The position numbers and the translations under genes were made by a program. Below, piece after piece: positions 1 through 13,790 of a stretch of DNA of 64,000 nt (positions are counted from its first letter, which is position 1; the number at the start of each line of letters is the position of its first letter). Source of the stretch: Strix aluco (lineage: Eukaryota; Chordata; Aves; Strigiformes; Strigidae); NCBI RefSeq assembly GCF_031877795.1, contig NC_133931.1, positions 25,728,264 to 25,792,263 of the forward strand, given 5' to 3'. The notes under the pieces were generated by a model. That model ran no database searches, was not told the DNA's origin, and saw only the letters and a program-made list of their open reading frames with translations.

Positions 1-890
1 AGAGATATTTGAAGACACTTTTCAGTCTTTCACCCCCATGAAAAGGAAATGTGAAAATGCTAATATAACCTCCTACATTATTTTGACTAGCCATGGGACT
101 AACGGATGCCAGGCTGCAATCCCTTGGTTTATAACAAAATAAATCCTGGACTTCAAGAGGCTTTTCAGCATCCTTGTACTTTCTGGTGCCCTTAAGTAAA
201 GTGAGTAACAGAGGAAAGAGGGGTTCAAGCTTCAGGTACAAAAATCAGTAGAACACAGAACTCCTGCATATTCACGCTAGAGGAGAGTCAAGCTAACTCT
301 GGACTCTTGGGTCAAGCCTGACCAGTTCTTCCTCCAGAAATACCACTGGCATGAGGTCAGAGGGAGAAAATATATTTCTACTCCACCACAGAGAAAGCTT
401 TCCCTCTAGCAGTGCAAACAATTTTTAGTTCAGATCATCAGCACTGATGCTCCATGACTCCATCACATCCATCCTCCAGGGTCTCACAAGAAGAGTACCA
501 CCTAACTTCGCTCTTTAAGAAGGGATTCCTAGAGATGGGCTTCTTGGAAACCATTAAATGTGTGGATTTTTCAATCAATCTATCATCTGTATGTTAAATC
601 TGTACAACTTAGCATACATTAGCATACATTATCCCTACTCACTAATACTTCCTCACTCTTCTACTTTCATTTTCCACACCACACAGTGGCCACAGAGACT
701 GACAATAGATAACATGAGACCTTCCGGCTAGCATTAATTCAAAGGTGGGTAACACTCTCTTGGAAGGAAGAAACCGTCTCACAACAGGGACCCATTATGA
801 GGAAATAATTTTCACAGACCAACTGTCTTCCCTTTTACACAGAAAAAAAAAAAAAAAAAAAACAAACCAAAACTAAGAATGTTAAGTGGT
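1..890. other. Gene-free sequence
   Basis: No exon, RNA gene or clear transposon is visible. The stretch has a short tandem pair of a 10-base unit (AGCATACATT) at 611-630 and a 20-base A run at 843-862, just before an old CR1 copy. The short open frames show no family resemblance and no splice-compatible context. Confidence 0.5.
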
Positions 891-1271
891 TTAGAAAACA
901 TGACCTGTGAGGGAAAAGCTGAAGGAACTGGGTTTGTTTAGTCTAGAAAAGAGAAGACTGAAAGGGCACATGATGACAGTCTTCCAGTATGAAAAGGGCT
1001 GTTGGAGATAGAGATGATGAACTGGTCACAGAGGAAAGGATGAAAAATTAATTTGCAGTAAAGAAGATTTCAGAGTGATGCAGGGAAAGAGGGAAAGAGT
1101 TATCAGTCTGTGAGGTCATCAGAGTGAGCAGTGGGCCAAAGCTTCAACCTATTGGGGAAGACAATGCAGATCTTTAAGAACAAACTAGACATACACGTCT
1201 ATCATGGAATCCTGCTGTGGTATGGGGGGTGGGACACTTTGTGACCCCTTCCAGCCCTATAGCTTTGTGAC
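891..1271 (+). repeat. Old CR1 LINE 3' fragment
   Basis: The fragment follows the CR1 3' UTR layout: a CATGACCTGTGAGGGAAA-like opening, a segment about leading 'AGAAGACTGA', a CACAGAGGAAAGGA-like middle, a TTTAAGAACAAACTAGACA-like part, and an end close to the CCTTCCAGCCCTAT motif that normally precedes the terminal 8-bp repeats. It is heavily diverged, with several indels, so it belongs to an old subfamily and is 5' truncated like most CR1 copies. No reverse-transcriptase coding remains. The boundaries are approximate because decay hides any target duplication. Confidence 0.8.
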
Positions 1272-4200
1272 TGAGCTGATACAAGTAAACCTCACAATGA
1301 AGCCAATGGGTTTGTCTGACAAGTGACTGAGCGAAAACTTCAGGCATTAACCTGGTAACTTCAAAATCAAAATAGAAGGTTGCAAAGCACAATCGAATGC
1401 CTGTTAGAACCAAATTTTTGTTTCTAACCCTGACTAAATAAGGAATCTTCATTAAAGGAAGAGGGAATTGGACATGCTGTATCTTCATGCTTCATCTTCA
1501 GAAGATGGGTGACAACATTCACTTGCTGGGAGACAACACAGAGAGAAATCTCCTGAGTGCGCCTTGGTGAGAAAATACAATTCCTTGGCAGCAGCAGACT
1601 CAAAAAGACTGTGAAGCTGGTTACAATGCTGTAAATCCAAGGTAACACAGAAGAAGTCTGTAGATTTATAACAGGGTAATTGTGAGCAGCATAGAAACCA
1701 TTGTATTTTCGCTTGGGAAACGGTAGCTAAGCATTCAGTAAAGGCTGTGTTTTCTCCCCTCCAGCCTCTCGCGTGATTCTGTGACACATTGATGGCTTTT
1801 TCCATGCTCAGACATCACTTTTTTTTTACTCAGAGATTTCAGTCGAGCTCTAGGATATCAGGGAAAAGACCATGAAGGTAAACCATGCATCTGTTTGTTC
1901 AAGTGTTTTTAGATCTTTATTGTGATGCATTCTTTCTCAAGCCCACTTGCAAAAATGGTGGGTTGCCAAAAAAACTGGCAGTGCCAGCATACCCAGAGCA
2001 AGCTTGGAGGACCTGGAAGAGAGGCAAATATGCTGACCACTTGCTCATCTGTATTATTCTGCACATGTTCTTAAGTTATGGCTGCCCCCAGATGTGTTTT
2101 AATCTCTTTGCTGAATTAGTCCTACAGAGCATGTCTAATTTGCTGTTGTTTGAACACTCATGGACCCCCTCTTTGAAAAGACCCATTTCAACTCATCTGT
2201 TAGTGTGTACCATATGAAGTATTGCTGTTCCCTTGAACATGCCTGCAACATGAATAAATGGAAGAGGTAGAAACACAAGATGTGAGCTTAAACAAAAAGT
2301 ATTCTGATTTCTTGATTTCTAACATGTCTTTACCCTCCCCTGCCTTCAGCTATTCTCCAAAGGCAGAGTCAATGGGCCTAGAACAAGACTTGTGAAAAGG
2401 CTGTTGAAAAAAGGACTCCAGAACCCAAGGAAATCTGCAGTTGGAGGAACCCTAGATCATATTTCCTCAGTTAGACTTAGACAACAGCTACCTCAAGTTG
2501 TGTTGTTACCAGGTCTAAGTAAATGTGGACTTGTTGTTTCCATCCTGGCTTTCTCTTTGGCCTATTCAGAGAGATCAACTGAATGAGCTATTTGTTTTAT
2601 GAATAAGAAGCCATTTCTTCTGGTCATCTGTGATCTTCCTGCTCTTGACAAAAATGAACAATCAAGACCTTCTTTCAGTGTAACTCTGGCAAGTTATGAA
2701 AAATTTACAAACCTGTCTTGCATCAACAGCACACTGCATCTACAGCATACTGCATCTAGAGGCTCCCACACGGATAAACCTAAGCAAGCAGAACCCACTT
2801 GACACCATCCCAGCTGGGACAAGTTGCCCACACACTCAAATGCTGCTTACCCTGAAGTCACAAAAACCTTAGGGAAGCAGAAGATGCAGCATATCTTAGG
2901 CCCTAGTTCAGATACAAATATTTCTAACTAGTGAGACACAAAAATATGTAGGACGTAGAAACTCAGAATAGTGTCTTGAAAGTTCAGAACTATCTCAGAG
3001 ATAAGGAATTGCATTCATTTTCTGAGAATTTTTTCTCCTTTTTGAAGCTAAAAAGAGTGTGGTCCAACTTCGTGTATATGGCCAGTGTAAATTGAACATG
3101 TAACCTTAAAAACATGCAAAAGGTGGGATTTCCAGCTGTACTTAGGGCTCACTTTATTGTCTTCCCACTGAAGTCATGGGAGTTATCCATCTGAACATGC
3201 TAGAGGTAACAGTACTTACGATAAGAGTTTTATTAAAAAACACAGAATGGTAGTTTGATTGTTTGGAAAGAAATTCCTCTTATCTGCTCAATAGGGATTC
3301 AATACCTGCCATTTTTTTCCCTCCCAGCCTTCTCTTACTGCTCTTACTCTGTCCCTCTTCTACGTTTCTACCTGCTTCCCAGTCATTTTCCTTATGCACC
3401 TACACACAGGAGACTCCCAAATTCCCCCCATAATCCCTAGACGAGTTAGATATCAGAACAAAACAAGGAAAGCATAACTTGCACAGAGATGCCAACAGCG
3501 TTTTTCAACATGTCAATAAGAATGTTGAAACTGTGTTTGGGAGGAGACTTAGTAATATATTAACTCTACTGGCAGGCCATGCATCAGGTTTTTAATCATA
3601 CTTTAATCTTACATTATTTTAATCACACTAAATCAGAAAGATTTAATCTTATATAGTTTCAAAGGAGACCTTCAATAATTCAGAAATATTGCTAACTTTT
3701 CAGACACATAAATAGCTAAGTATGACCTACCACCACTTAGCTTCTTAATCAACAAGAAATGTACTTCATGTGTCACCACTGATCTATCACATGATGGTAG
3801 CTGTAGTGAAAAAATAACCGGAAGAAAGAAAGAGATTATAAAGTTTGGATGTTCTGCACATACAGTGGTGGACAGTAGACTTGAGAGCTGGCTAATTCCT
3901 CTTCATATTCATTACATTCACATCCAATTAGTTTGCAAGGTGCATGGCTTTTGCAAAGAGACAGAGTTCTGTAGAGCTGTTATAAAAACAATTTATTTGG
4001 AAAGGATTGAGGTAGTGTGTGGACCAGCATGTGAAGTTTCACACTCTTATAGGAAAGACAGAGTAAAAACATGGGCTTTCCAATCATAGATGCTATGATC
4101 ATTCCCAGATGGTGTTAGACAATGTCTGTGCAGTGATACCAAACAAGGAACTGATCGCTCTTCCATATATTGAAGAAAGAAAAAATGTGTGCTCAGAATT

Positions 4201-4605
4201 AATATCAAATGAATCTCAAACTCCTCCATGTGTTTGTACAGTCAGATACATACCCTTTATGTGCACATGGAAGTATATGTTGGGAAAAGAGAGGCAGGAG
4301 GGCATTTCTTCCAATTATGAACCTTCTCATTAAACAAATCACACCCAACCCTGTGGATATGTTAACAAACAAGTGGGCATGGTCCAAGGAAATGAAAATT
4401 TGAATGTACATTCAATGTGGTCTATTCTGGAAGGACCAAGAGGAGAAAAATACTTTTAAGTTACTTAAAATATTTCAACTGTTTTTGTTACTTTAGGAAA
4501 ACACCCTTGTGCCCCTCAGCCTTGATGAGGTGAAGGCGTCGTATAGCAAGCCTTGTGCAACTCAGACAATTTTTAGACAAACAATAAATGTATCAAACAA
4601 CTGAA

Positions 4606-4775
4606 ATTTCGAAAGAGCATAAACTTATAAATGAGTTTTAGTAACATTTGGAAAAATAATTTTGGCTGGGATTTAAAAATGGAGGATTTTTTTTAATGTT
4701 GAAACTTTTCATTTAGTAAAAGAAATATTTGGTTTGGGAAATGTTAAAACATTGTTTTTAAATATTCCCAAAGAG
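4606..4775. repeat. Possible decayed ancient repeat, TTTGGGAAATGTTAAAACATT type
   Basis: The stretch alternates GAAACTTTTCATTTAGTAAAA, TTTGGTTTGGGAAATG and TTAAAACATTGTTTTTAAA. This self-complementary AAACATT/AATGTTT texture resembles an old archosaur and turtle interspersed element, though I cannot name the family. It could equally be simple AT-rich unique sequence. Confidence 0.3.
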
Positions 4776-5439
4776 AAACTCAACAGCTCTTGTTTTTGAA
4801 CTGGTGTCTCTCTTTTTAAAAATTAACTTGTAAACCTGTGTGGGTGACAAAAGGGAGTGGAGGTAAAGACCACTTGACTTCCATCTACCAGGAAAAGAAT
4901 TGTGGTGTGAAGATACGGCTAGGGAGCCATAAGTTGAGGTCTGCCCCGTAAAGGAGAAAATGTTCTCATTTTGGCCAGAGAGCTCTACAAAGCCCTTCTT
5001 TTGGTATGCACACATGTCCCGAGCTCCAGCCTGGATTCCAAAGACTCCTTAGTTTTTGAATAGTCTCAAAAGTGTGTTAAAAGCTTAACAAAGATGACAA
5101 ATGTTGCCTTTAAGGTTTTACAGGCCTTAATCACACAATCTGTTACACAGAAATGGGCCTTTCTATGCTCGTCAGAAGTAGTGCACATTTATATAGCATT
5201 AAGTAGAAAAGTGGCCTCGATAATTTCATACCTATCGGTGAATGCGGTGAAATTCTTTATCTCTAGGAATGCAGGAGTTCATATCAATTTATCGTAGTTG
5301 GCTTTCTGACATCTGTGAATTTCTGACATTTTACTAGCTATTCCATTTCTGAGTTACAGGTTTTTCACCAAATTGTTCTACATACACATTTTTATTATGC
5401 ATAGAAGCAGGTAAGAGTGGTCCCAAAGAACGCCACAAA

Positions 5440-5525
5440 GGCACTCAAAAGGATCACATTAGTAGGTCCCAATCCTGCAGTCTCCTTGTATCCCCAGGAG
5501 AGCTCCATGAATTTCAGTGGTATTT
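5440..5525. repeat. Possible ancient sauropsid repeat relic
   Basis: The run 'CCAATCCTGCAGTC...GGAGAGCTCCATGAATTTCAGTGG' matches the phrase 'atcctgc...ctccattgaagtcaatgg' that recurs in old interspersed repeats of turtles, crocodilians and birds. Only short blocks survive and the family name is not known to me. Confidence 0.3.
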
Positions 5526-8500
5526 CTCATGTCTGCCAATGTCCTCCTGTGTTACTCAAACTACAGGATCAGGGCCTTGGTCAAAGGAGAGGGTCACAGG
5601 TTTTTAAGACGTGCACTAAAATTTTTGTCATATTTTTTATGTCTCCAATGCAAGCGCGGTTAAATAACCCATGGACTACAGCCACCGAACATTTCACTTA
5701 GCTATCCAGGGGTGAATATTACCATTTATTTGGGGACTTGTCAAAGTATTATTTTCATTACACTAATAAATACTGTAAAAGTCAAAATAAAAAATGTTAT
5801 AAGTTCTGGAACATGTCTTATCTAAATCTATATGATCTGGAAATATTTAGCAAGGGAGTTCAGTAATACAAAACAGAAACAGAAAGGGTCCTGGGCAAAG
5901 CCTTAGGGAAATGCCAAACTATTAATTACACATTAAGTGGATGGTTTTTATTTTTCTGTTGAAACAGCAACTATTCAAAGTCTATGCTGCAGTGCAACAA
6001 AAATTATTCTCTGGTATAACTTAACGTAGAAGTCCAAGCTATTTTGATCCCTAGAGTCAAAGTGCTTTAAAAGATGAAATAAAATTGTGTTGGGATTTTT
6101 TTAAATTAGGAAATAGGAGAGACAAATTCTGACCCATTAGCACAGAACTTGGCAAACACTAATGATAAATCAAAGCTATGATCTGCAAATATTCTTGCAA
6201 GTTTAACTGTATACTTGCAAATTCTTTTTCTCACCTAAATGATTTTCCCAACTTGAATTTAATATTGGTAAGTATCACCAATAGTGCTAACAGTTCTGAT
6301 GAAGTCAAAAGGCTGCCATCATGTAAAACTACCCATACACAGAATGTTTGCCCAATCAAGCCCAACAGCTGTTACATGTTGTTGCTTGCACTGCTAGTCA
6401 TCCATTTATATTAATGATAAATAATTAACATTATCTTAAAAAGGATCCCAAAATACATCACAAGGCATGACCATAAGCCTGTTCACACTCCGTCTAAACA
6501 TGGGAATCTTGCTTTTGTGTGCAAAGCTCCCTGCAATACCAAGTCCTTCTGTATACACTTGTGTGTGTGTTTACACAAAGGCACAAGCTGCATCATCGAA
6601 ATGCAGACACTTCCAGGATGGAGAAGAGCCTCTAATCAGTGTATAGTATGCTCTTTTTCTCTGGGAAAACGGTTACATTTTGGTGAGGACATGGGGGTAA
6701 ATCCTCCCATAGTATGTAAAGCACCACGGGATCTTTAATGTCTAGGCTGAGCAGACATGACCTCAGTTTTCTAGGGTTTCCTTAATTCCTCAAGTCCCAC
6801 CTGTGAAAGGTCACAGAGCAGTTCCAGTGTTACTGAATTTGTACTTTGCTTTGGAATTTTGGGAGGACTGTTTTGGGTTTTAGGGTTGTTTTTTTTCATT
6901 TGACCACCCTGTTTCCTCTGCAGATTTGTCTGGTCCTCAGAACCATGAAGTCAGTTTTTGTGAGTGCCTTAGATGCAGGATGGGGGAGAAGAGGTAATCT
7001 GGAATCTGAAACTAGACAGGATACGTCATTCAATGAAACTGTGCTCATCTATGTCCATTTCTGCCTTTAATGGAAGCAGCCTGGAAGCTGCAAGAGTACA
7101 ATAATATAAGCACGGATGAATATGGACAGTATGGAGGGGAACTGGAGAAGTCAATGCTCAAGTTACCCACAAAATCAAGTGAAAATGAAGATACAAATCT
7201 CTATTAGAGCAAAAAGACTTCCTCCACTAACTACAGTCCTTCCACTATCCTGCTGTGAATGAAACCCCATGTGTTGAACTCATCATCCAGCATTGAAGGA
7301 AACTCAGGAGCCCCTGAATGACCAAGAAAATGGAAGAGAACTGGGGAGAAATTTATAAAAGTAATCCTCAAAGATTCTTGTTTAGTGGAGACCCTTCTTC
7401 TTCTGAGGGTTCCCACATAAGAAAGAGGTACCTGTCTCTTTTTTCATAGTAATTTCTGCCAGCTGTTGCAAGTGAGCAACTGCCTTCCTCTAGGTATGAT
7501 TAGTTACCTACCTAAGCACCCGGTACTCTCAGCACTGCCCAAAGACTGCTCCACATAAGATGTGTCTAAGATTTGCAATGGTGTATGAAATTTATATGAC
7601 TACAAATGAATAAAGCTCTCATTTCAAAGGATTGCAATTTTCAGGACAAACCTACAATCCCTTCCCAGTTATACCCTGAAATCCATAAAACTGCTGCATG
7701 TGAAAGAACTAAAAAGCATGAAGTCCTGCTCAGCAGAGAATGTGCAGTAATTCATTGACTTGGACTTGGATGCAAGCTACAGTGACTCTAATGCCCTGCA
7801 AGTCTTCCATCAGAAAGTAACACGCCAGTAATGAACGCTCCTTCCAAATGCACATTCTTACTTTTTTGTGTGTGTGAGCATTCTTCGTTGTGGTCTCCCA
7901 GGGAAACTGAGAGAGGACTTTCATTATCCACCCTCACAAAGTCCTCCCTCCCTACCAGGATAGTATCCACTTGACTCACTAGTTAAGGTCAACATAACCT
8001 TGAGGAAGTATCACAGTAAAGCCACATGCATTTGTCTACAGTAGGAGGAATAGCCCAGCAATCTGCAGAAGCAAGGGTTTGCTTTGAGGAACTTCACAGA
8101 CCTGAATCAGGTGAGGTCTCAAAGTGCCAGGGCAAATTTAAACCCACAGCTGATCTGTGTCCACTGACACAGAGGGCTACCAAGGGAAAATGGGGTGGAA
8201 GTCATTGCATAATGGTGTAGTAGTTCACCCTTCCAGTTTAAAAAGTCAAAATAAGCTTGCCAAAAGATGTTTTATCTTTTTGCACTCTGTCTTATGTTGA
8301 CTTTCCACTGTCTGCCTCCTCCCGCGAGTTCCACTCGTTACATCCTTTTCTTATTACGCTAAAGTCATAAAATTTGAAAAATACCTTGGTTTCACCTATT
8401 GACCACTCTTAGATCTCATAGTCCATAGCTCCTTTAATGAAGCCCTCAGGCAACATTTCTTTGTATCCTTATCTGAGTTTGGTAATAAAGCATATCTTAA

Positions 8501-9598
8501 GCCAACCTCCTTTTACAATATATGAACTAGAGCCGGGCAAGCTTTTCATAGCAAATGTTTTATTTAGTGGATTAAGCCTTTTGTTCTCTTTGTGAATTAT
8601 TATGGACAAACTCTGACTTTAATTCATCTGGTTGTTATTCACAATTGTTCAAATAACTGTGTCAGTGAACATATTTCAGCTGTTTAGATTGTTCTCAAGT
8701 GATTCACTTCAGTTCTTTCTTTTGCTATTTGTTATACTCTATTTACTATTCAAGGGCGTATTTGGTTTTACCCCCCCCACCTGGTGACAATAGTACCTGA
8801 TCCTTACATCACTGGAAGGTCTATGTAGAGAAGCAAAATCAAAGAGATTTCATAATGCCCTCTTTTCCTATCATTCTTTGTTGACAACACACATTTCTTA
8901 CAAAATTTTGTACCAATATATAGTAAGTATCTGTGACAAGGCCTATTTTCCATGAATAGCCTTTCAGTAAAAGAAATTATGTATCCCCATGTTAACAGAA
9001 ACCATTAAAAGGTCTGAGAATACCATTTAATTGGACTGAGAGCTTCAGCCAAATATCTAAGATTCCACCTACCATTAACAAGGCAATGAGATACCAGACT
9101 TCATTAGTTCTGTACCTCACTGAGCTGCTTCATTTGTTGAAACCAGCATTTCTAAATATTTTTGTAGAATATTCATCCGGCTTTAATGTGAATTAAGTAG
9201 CACATGTATCTTCAGATTATCCAGTATAACTGCAGAAATACACAGAATGTTCCTGCAAGTATAAATCCAGAGACAGAATACATCTCACTTAGTCTATTTC
9301 AAATTATTTTGATTTTTATTCTTCATATAATAGTATGGTGTGCATATAATAATAGATCGTGCATCTCTTTTTTGCATTTAAAGAGATTCCCAGAAACTGT
9401 AAAACTTTTATCTAAGCCTAGATTTGATGTGCAGCAAAATTAGAGTGTACCAGTTCAAGATTTAGTTCTGGTCCATATCATCTGTATTATGTGCCTCATG
9501 GTTCTGAAAATACAATTTCTGCAGTGGTTTTCTGCACACATGCATAAACAAACAAAAGCAATACAAATCTGTCAACAAGAAAACAGGTGAAAAGAACT

Positions 9599-10540
9599 GC
9601 AGTGGGCCAAATTCTATCCTGAAGTCAACACTGGAGCTGCAGACACTTTTTTGTAGGGAGACTTTAGCCTCTCAGTACTCACATTTGAACAGAATTTTTC
9701 TAGGATTCAAAGATTTTGTTTTGAACACTAATGAACTGTGATTCAGTGAACCCAGTAAAAATACTTCACCAAAAATCTCTTCAGGTGCTGCAAATATTTG
9801 AACCTGTAAACTTTCACTAACTGACTGTATTATGTGTTTGTGTGTTTTCTTTTCAATCTGTTAAAGTTATCAGTCATGAGAATAAGTTCTTCAGTTTTCT
9901 GCTGAAAAAATTTTAGCTTTAACATTTACTGCATTTTTGCGATTTATCACTCTTTCTACCCTAGTATAGCATGAGCTCTTCAATTTGCTTAAGTAAATAT
10001 TGGCAGCAAATCAAAGAAAGTACTGTAAATCCATGGAACACAATTTTAAACTAACTGTGGAAATCATGCCAGGGATAGCCATGATGTTAAATGTGTTAGG
10101 CTCACTAATTTTCCTATGTGGTATATTCTTCCCTGACTATGCACACAAAGGGGAAAACACAACCTATGAAATGTTATATTGTGTAGTTCCTACAATGTCT
10201 TCAGAAATACTCTATTAATTTTCTTTCGGGGTCATTATAGCACTATTTAGACAGAGCTGGCAACCTGACTAATGACATTTGTTAATCTTAGTATCACATT
10301 TCTGTAATATTTTCATTAGTTACATTTTTCGCTTAGGTCTATAATATTTAGAGTTGTACTATAGCTTTGTATTATGCTTCTTTGGTTACCAGGAACTCCA
10401 GCAGGGCACCAGAAAATAGTTCTATGAAGGACAATTGGGATCCTACCTGTGAACTTGTCTGGACTTGCATACATCCACCGAAGAATATTTCCACCAAAGA
10501 GTGGCTTGCAACATGCTAGGCATGAGCTGCGTTTAATTCA
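9599..10540. other. Gene-free AT-rich sequence with a repeat-like start
   Basis: The first about 50 bases (GGGCCAAATTCTATCCTGAAGTC) resemble the opening of the same ancient sauropsid repeat class. The remainder shows no exon, RNA gene or transposon that I recognise. Confidence 0.3.
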
Positions 10541-10645
10541 GCAGCAATGTGGTCAGGACCCTATTAAGCTCCCTGTGGAGTGACTCTGGATTTATACCAG
10601 TGTGACTGTGATTAAGATTTAACTCAGACTGTGAGATCTATCTGT
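10541..10645. repeat. Ancient sauropsid repeat relic, 'TTTATACCAGTGTGACTG' type
   Basis: Contains GTGGAGTGACTCTGGATTT followed by ATACCAGTGTGACTGTGATTA. This corresponds to the phrase 'gagttactcctgatttacaccagtgtaactgagat' found in an old repeat common to turtles, crocodilians and birds. The alignment is by eye; the family name and the true ends are uncertain. Confidence 0.4.
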
Positions 10646-12919
10646 AAAAATTTTTCTCCCTCCAATTTCCAGTGGCTGTAGAGTTCAGTCTTCTCAAACA
10701 CTTATCTTCTTTTCCATAAATTGCATGTAAACTACAGGCAGGTACCCCAGAGCATATGAACACATTTAATACTCAAGACTCCAGTGTTGTCCTAAAGGAA
10801 CTGTAATAAATAATAGAAAACCTGTAATTAAAAAAAAAACCAACCCAAAACTGTAATAATCCACGATTCATGTTTTCCATCAGAACTGTACAGAAAACAG
10901 CCTTGCTCCAGGTGCAGTTTTGCAGATATTGTCATTTGTTGCCGGGAAAAAAATCACAATTCATCTTAATGATTATAAAATGCATGATTATATAAAACTC
11001 CATTTTACATTCATAGGACAACTCTGCAGCTCAGCTTTCACTGGCTAGTCTTGGTTTTCCCATGATGGATATAGCACGGACATTTGTAAAAACAAGTAAT
11101 AGAAGCAAATTTAAAACTATACTAAAACTAATCATACAGGAGCTTGGTGCTTGGGTGGTAGGCATACACAACTGATCACATGTTGGTCTCCAACAAAGAG
11201 CAAATCCTCCCAGTTTTTCTCCTGGACAAAACTTTTTCCCCCCCCCTTGGTTTTGGATAAATGTAGCCTGTGATAAAGTCAGCAAACACCAGCCAAGGCC
11301 CCCTTGTTCTGCTTCTTTTTGAAAGTGTTCCCCTCATTGAGATGTCTGCCCACCTCAGCCACCCTCTTTCTTCTCCTGTTCCTGCCTGCAAGCACAACAG
11401 CTTCTCCTCCCTTTTCTCTGCCCCTCATCCTCCACAAGCTATGTCTTATCTCTAGGAATAAATCTTTGCCCTTCTTTCTCCCATAAGAACCACAAAATAT
11501 TGCCAGGTCTCAAGGCTGGTGACACACCGAAGATATGAGATGGACATCAGTGGGTGCCCTGAGTGGGTGCCAGGGTAGGTGAAGATGATGACTGGATGAA
11601 TAGCCAGTGTGTGCAGGAAGGGGACAGGAACTCAGCGGTGCCACGGACCTGTGGGTAAGGAGGTACAGAGCTTTCAGCAGTGGGGTCCTGTGCCCAAAGG
11701 GTGCAAGATGGGGACAAGGCAGGCTAGGGGCAGGGCCCTGAATTCAGGCGGGGTTGCAGGGGACACAAAAAGAAGGAGTAATTCAGTACCTGTGGCCAGG
11801 AAGGTACTTGGGAAAGGAAGAGAAATTGGTGGGGGAGAAAAAAGACAAGTCAAAATCAAGAGCACAGATACACAAATATGCTAGGAGTATTTTCACTGCC
11901 TGGAAACAAAGGACACAGCTCTTGAACCTTGTCAATGCCCAACCAATGTTCTACCTTTATGAAATTAGTATCTCTTGAGGCAAGTTATTTTCTTTCCTAG
12001 ACAGCTGTTCAGCTCACTACCTTTTGCTTCAGTGGCTCTGCCCAGCACTTGCCAAAGCGCTGAGTGAAAGAACACTGCTCATCATGTGATCCAGAGGAGC
12101 TGTAGCTAAAAATACTTTATTAAGCTAATGATCCAATGCCATTCTTTTCCTCAGTCTTAGACTACATTGCATTTATTTATCCCTTTGCCAACTTCAGTCT
12201 AGATTTCTATTATATGCTGTGCTAGGGCCAACAGAAGAGGCCTCACAGAAACCTGGGTGAAGATGCGTGCCTATTTCGGGGTGGACTTCAGCAGTACCCA
12301 CAGAATGAGTATATGGTTATGCCTTGCGGGTAACCAACAGTTAAAACTTGGATTGTCTACAAATAAAAATACTATGGAGCTGGACGTTCTCTCAGATATA
12401 TTCGCAAGATAATGGTTGAAAGAGAAGTGATTTGTTAATCCCAACCCATTGAGATAGACATGAACAGCTGCATATCTGAACTCTAACCTTGGGCAAGCAA
12501 GATTAACTAAGCCAGGCAACTGTGCAGTTCTGACAATACAAGAAGCAAGAACTGAATGCCAAAAGCCACAGTGCCTGAATTGTAGGTGCTGAAATAGAAC
12601 CCAACCCCTCCACATCTTGGCTTCCCACGTGTGCATTTTGAGTCAGAAATCCCAGGAAGGGATCCCAACACCCCCAGCACCAAGGGAACACATATCTAGA
12701 GCTAGTTAACATGAAACATGGGCAGCAATGAGGCATCAGCAGCCTCCTTTTACCCCACAGCTGAAGCTCCTTTCTTTGTGCTGCAGAGTACCCTTCTCCT
12801 TGAGATCAAGAGATCCAGAGTCACTTCTGAAGCTCTTCTTTCAGAATCTAGCTACAGATCATTACGATCTTTAAAAAGCTGGTGTACAGAGATCCCACCA
12901 TCAGTGTTTTATACAGTAG
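10646..12919. other. Gene-free sequence
   Basis: No gene recognised. It includes a short A tract (10829-10839) and a moderately GC-rich stretch at 11500-11850 with many GGG/GGA runs. Opposing open frames of 60-120 codons overlap each other here, which is typical of chance frames. Confidence 0.4.
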
Positions 12920-13790
12920 CCTACTGGACAGAACACTTCAGCAGTTCTTTCCTCTGACTGAAAGGTTCAAACTCACTGTCCTAACCACAAGACACCCCTT
13001 CCAGGCTCACAGGTGAAAGTCATGTAAGCATGGCTGCATATCCTGCTGGGAGACTCACCTGGAAGAGGGACTCATGTTGCAATCTGCACTCCAAGGCCTA
13101 CAGAGAACTCTTCCTATCCATTCATTATTCAGTGTGAAATAAAAAAATCACTCTAAACACTCTTGGAGAAGTATGTCCCTAAAAGCACCTCAAAGATAAT
13201 TCCACTAATGTAACAACAAACAACCATTAAATGATAGCTATTGAGTTTTGGTTTCTTTTTTGCACCACAAGAGGAACTGAGAACACCTCTCCAAACAAGA
13301 TAGACTAAAACCCTTTCCCAAAATAGGTGGGAAAAATAGTTCTGGGTTTTTTTGAGCAGGGGATGGAACTGAATCTGGATTTTCCACATCCTCAGTAAGG
13401 GCATTAATCTCTAGGCTTTGGGAGTGGGGATGGCTTAAAAGAAGATACAGCCACAACCTGTGAAAGAAAGGAGGCTCTGCTGCAACCTTTTCAGCGTTTA
13501 TTGATGTTGCCCCTGAGAGACGGGCTCTGAGAACATCTAGAAGATCTTTCCTATTTGGAGACCTAGTTCTAGATCCCCACCTAGTTTAGATGCTAGGACT
13601 CAGATGGCTATGAGCCTGCTAGCAGCAGAACTGTGAGCAACTGAGGAAATATGAGATTAAAAAAAGAATTAGACACCATTTTCAAAATCCTCAAAACTCC
13701 GGCTCTGATGCTGCTGCTTCCCTGAGGTACTTAAAACCCATCTAGATTTAGGTACCTAAATCTAACTGGAGTGTGACCTTCATCCTGATT
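12920..13790. repeat. Cluster of ancient sauropsid repeat relics
   Basis: Three pieces stand out. 12940-13010 (AAACTCACTGTCCTAACCAC) and 13370-13470 (TGAATCTGGATTTTCCACATC, GGCATTAATC) resemble the two strands of the 'acccaggtctcccacatcc...gtgccctaaccac' repeat. 13650-13785 (CATTTTCAAAATCCTC, ATTTAGGTACCTAAATCTA) resembles the 'ttttcaaaatcc...taggcacctaaat' repeat. Both are old reptile and bird repeats. Assignments are by phrase similarity, not alignment. Confidence 0.35.

Larger units (their letters stand above)
1272..9598. other. AT-rich gene desert block
   Basis: No gene is recognised. The longest open frames are about 110 codons, as expected by chance in 8 kb, and none resembles a known protein. 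A short direct repeat (ACTGCATCTA-like units) occurs around 2731-2760. Parts look like badly decayed ancient sauropsid repeats; the clearest candidates are listed separately. The rest is unique-looking AT-rich sequence that could hold distal regulatory elements of the GDF6 side of the locus, but nothing here proves it. Confidence 0.45.

Noticed and set aside
843-862. A20 run as the tail of a retrotransposed mRNA
   Set aside because: The preceding sequence shows no gene similarity and no target duplication; the following sequence is an old CR1, which does not use poly(A) tails.
5225-5275. GGTGAAATTCTT resembling a small-subunit rRNA segment
   Set aside because: Only about a dozen bases match and the flanks are unrelated to 18S rRNA; coincidence.
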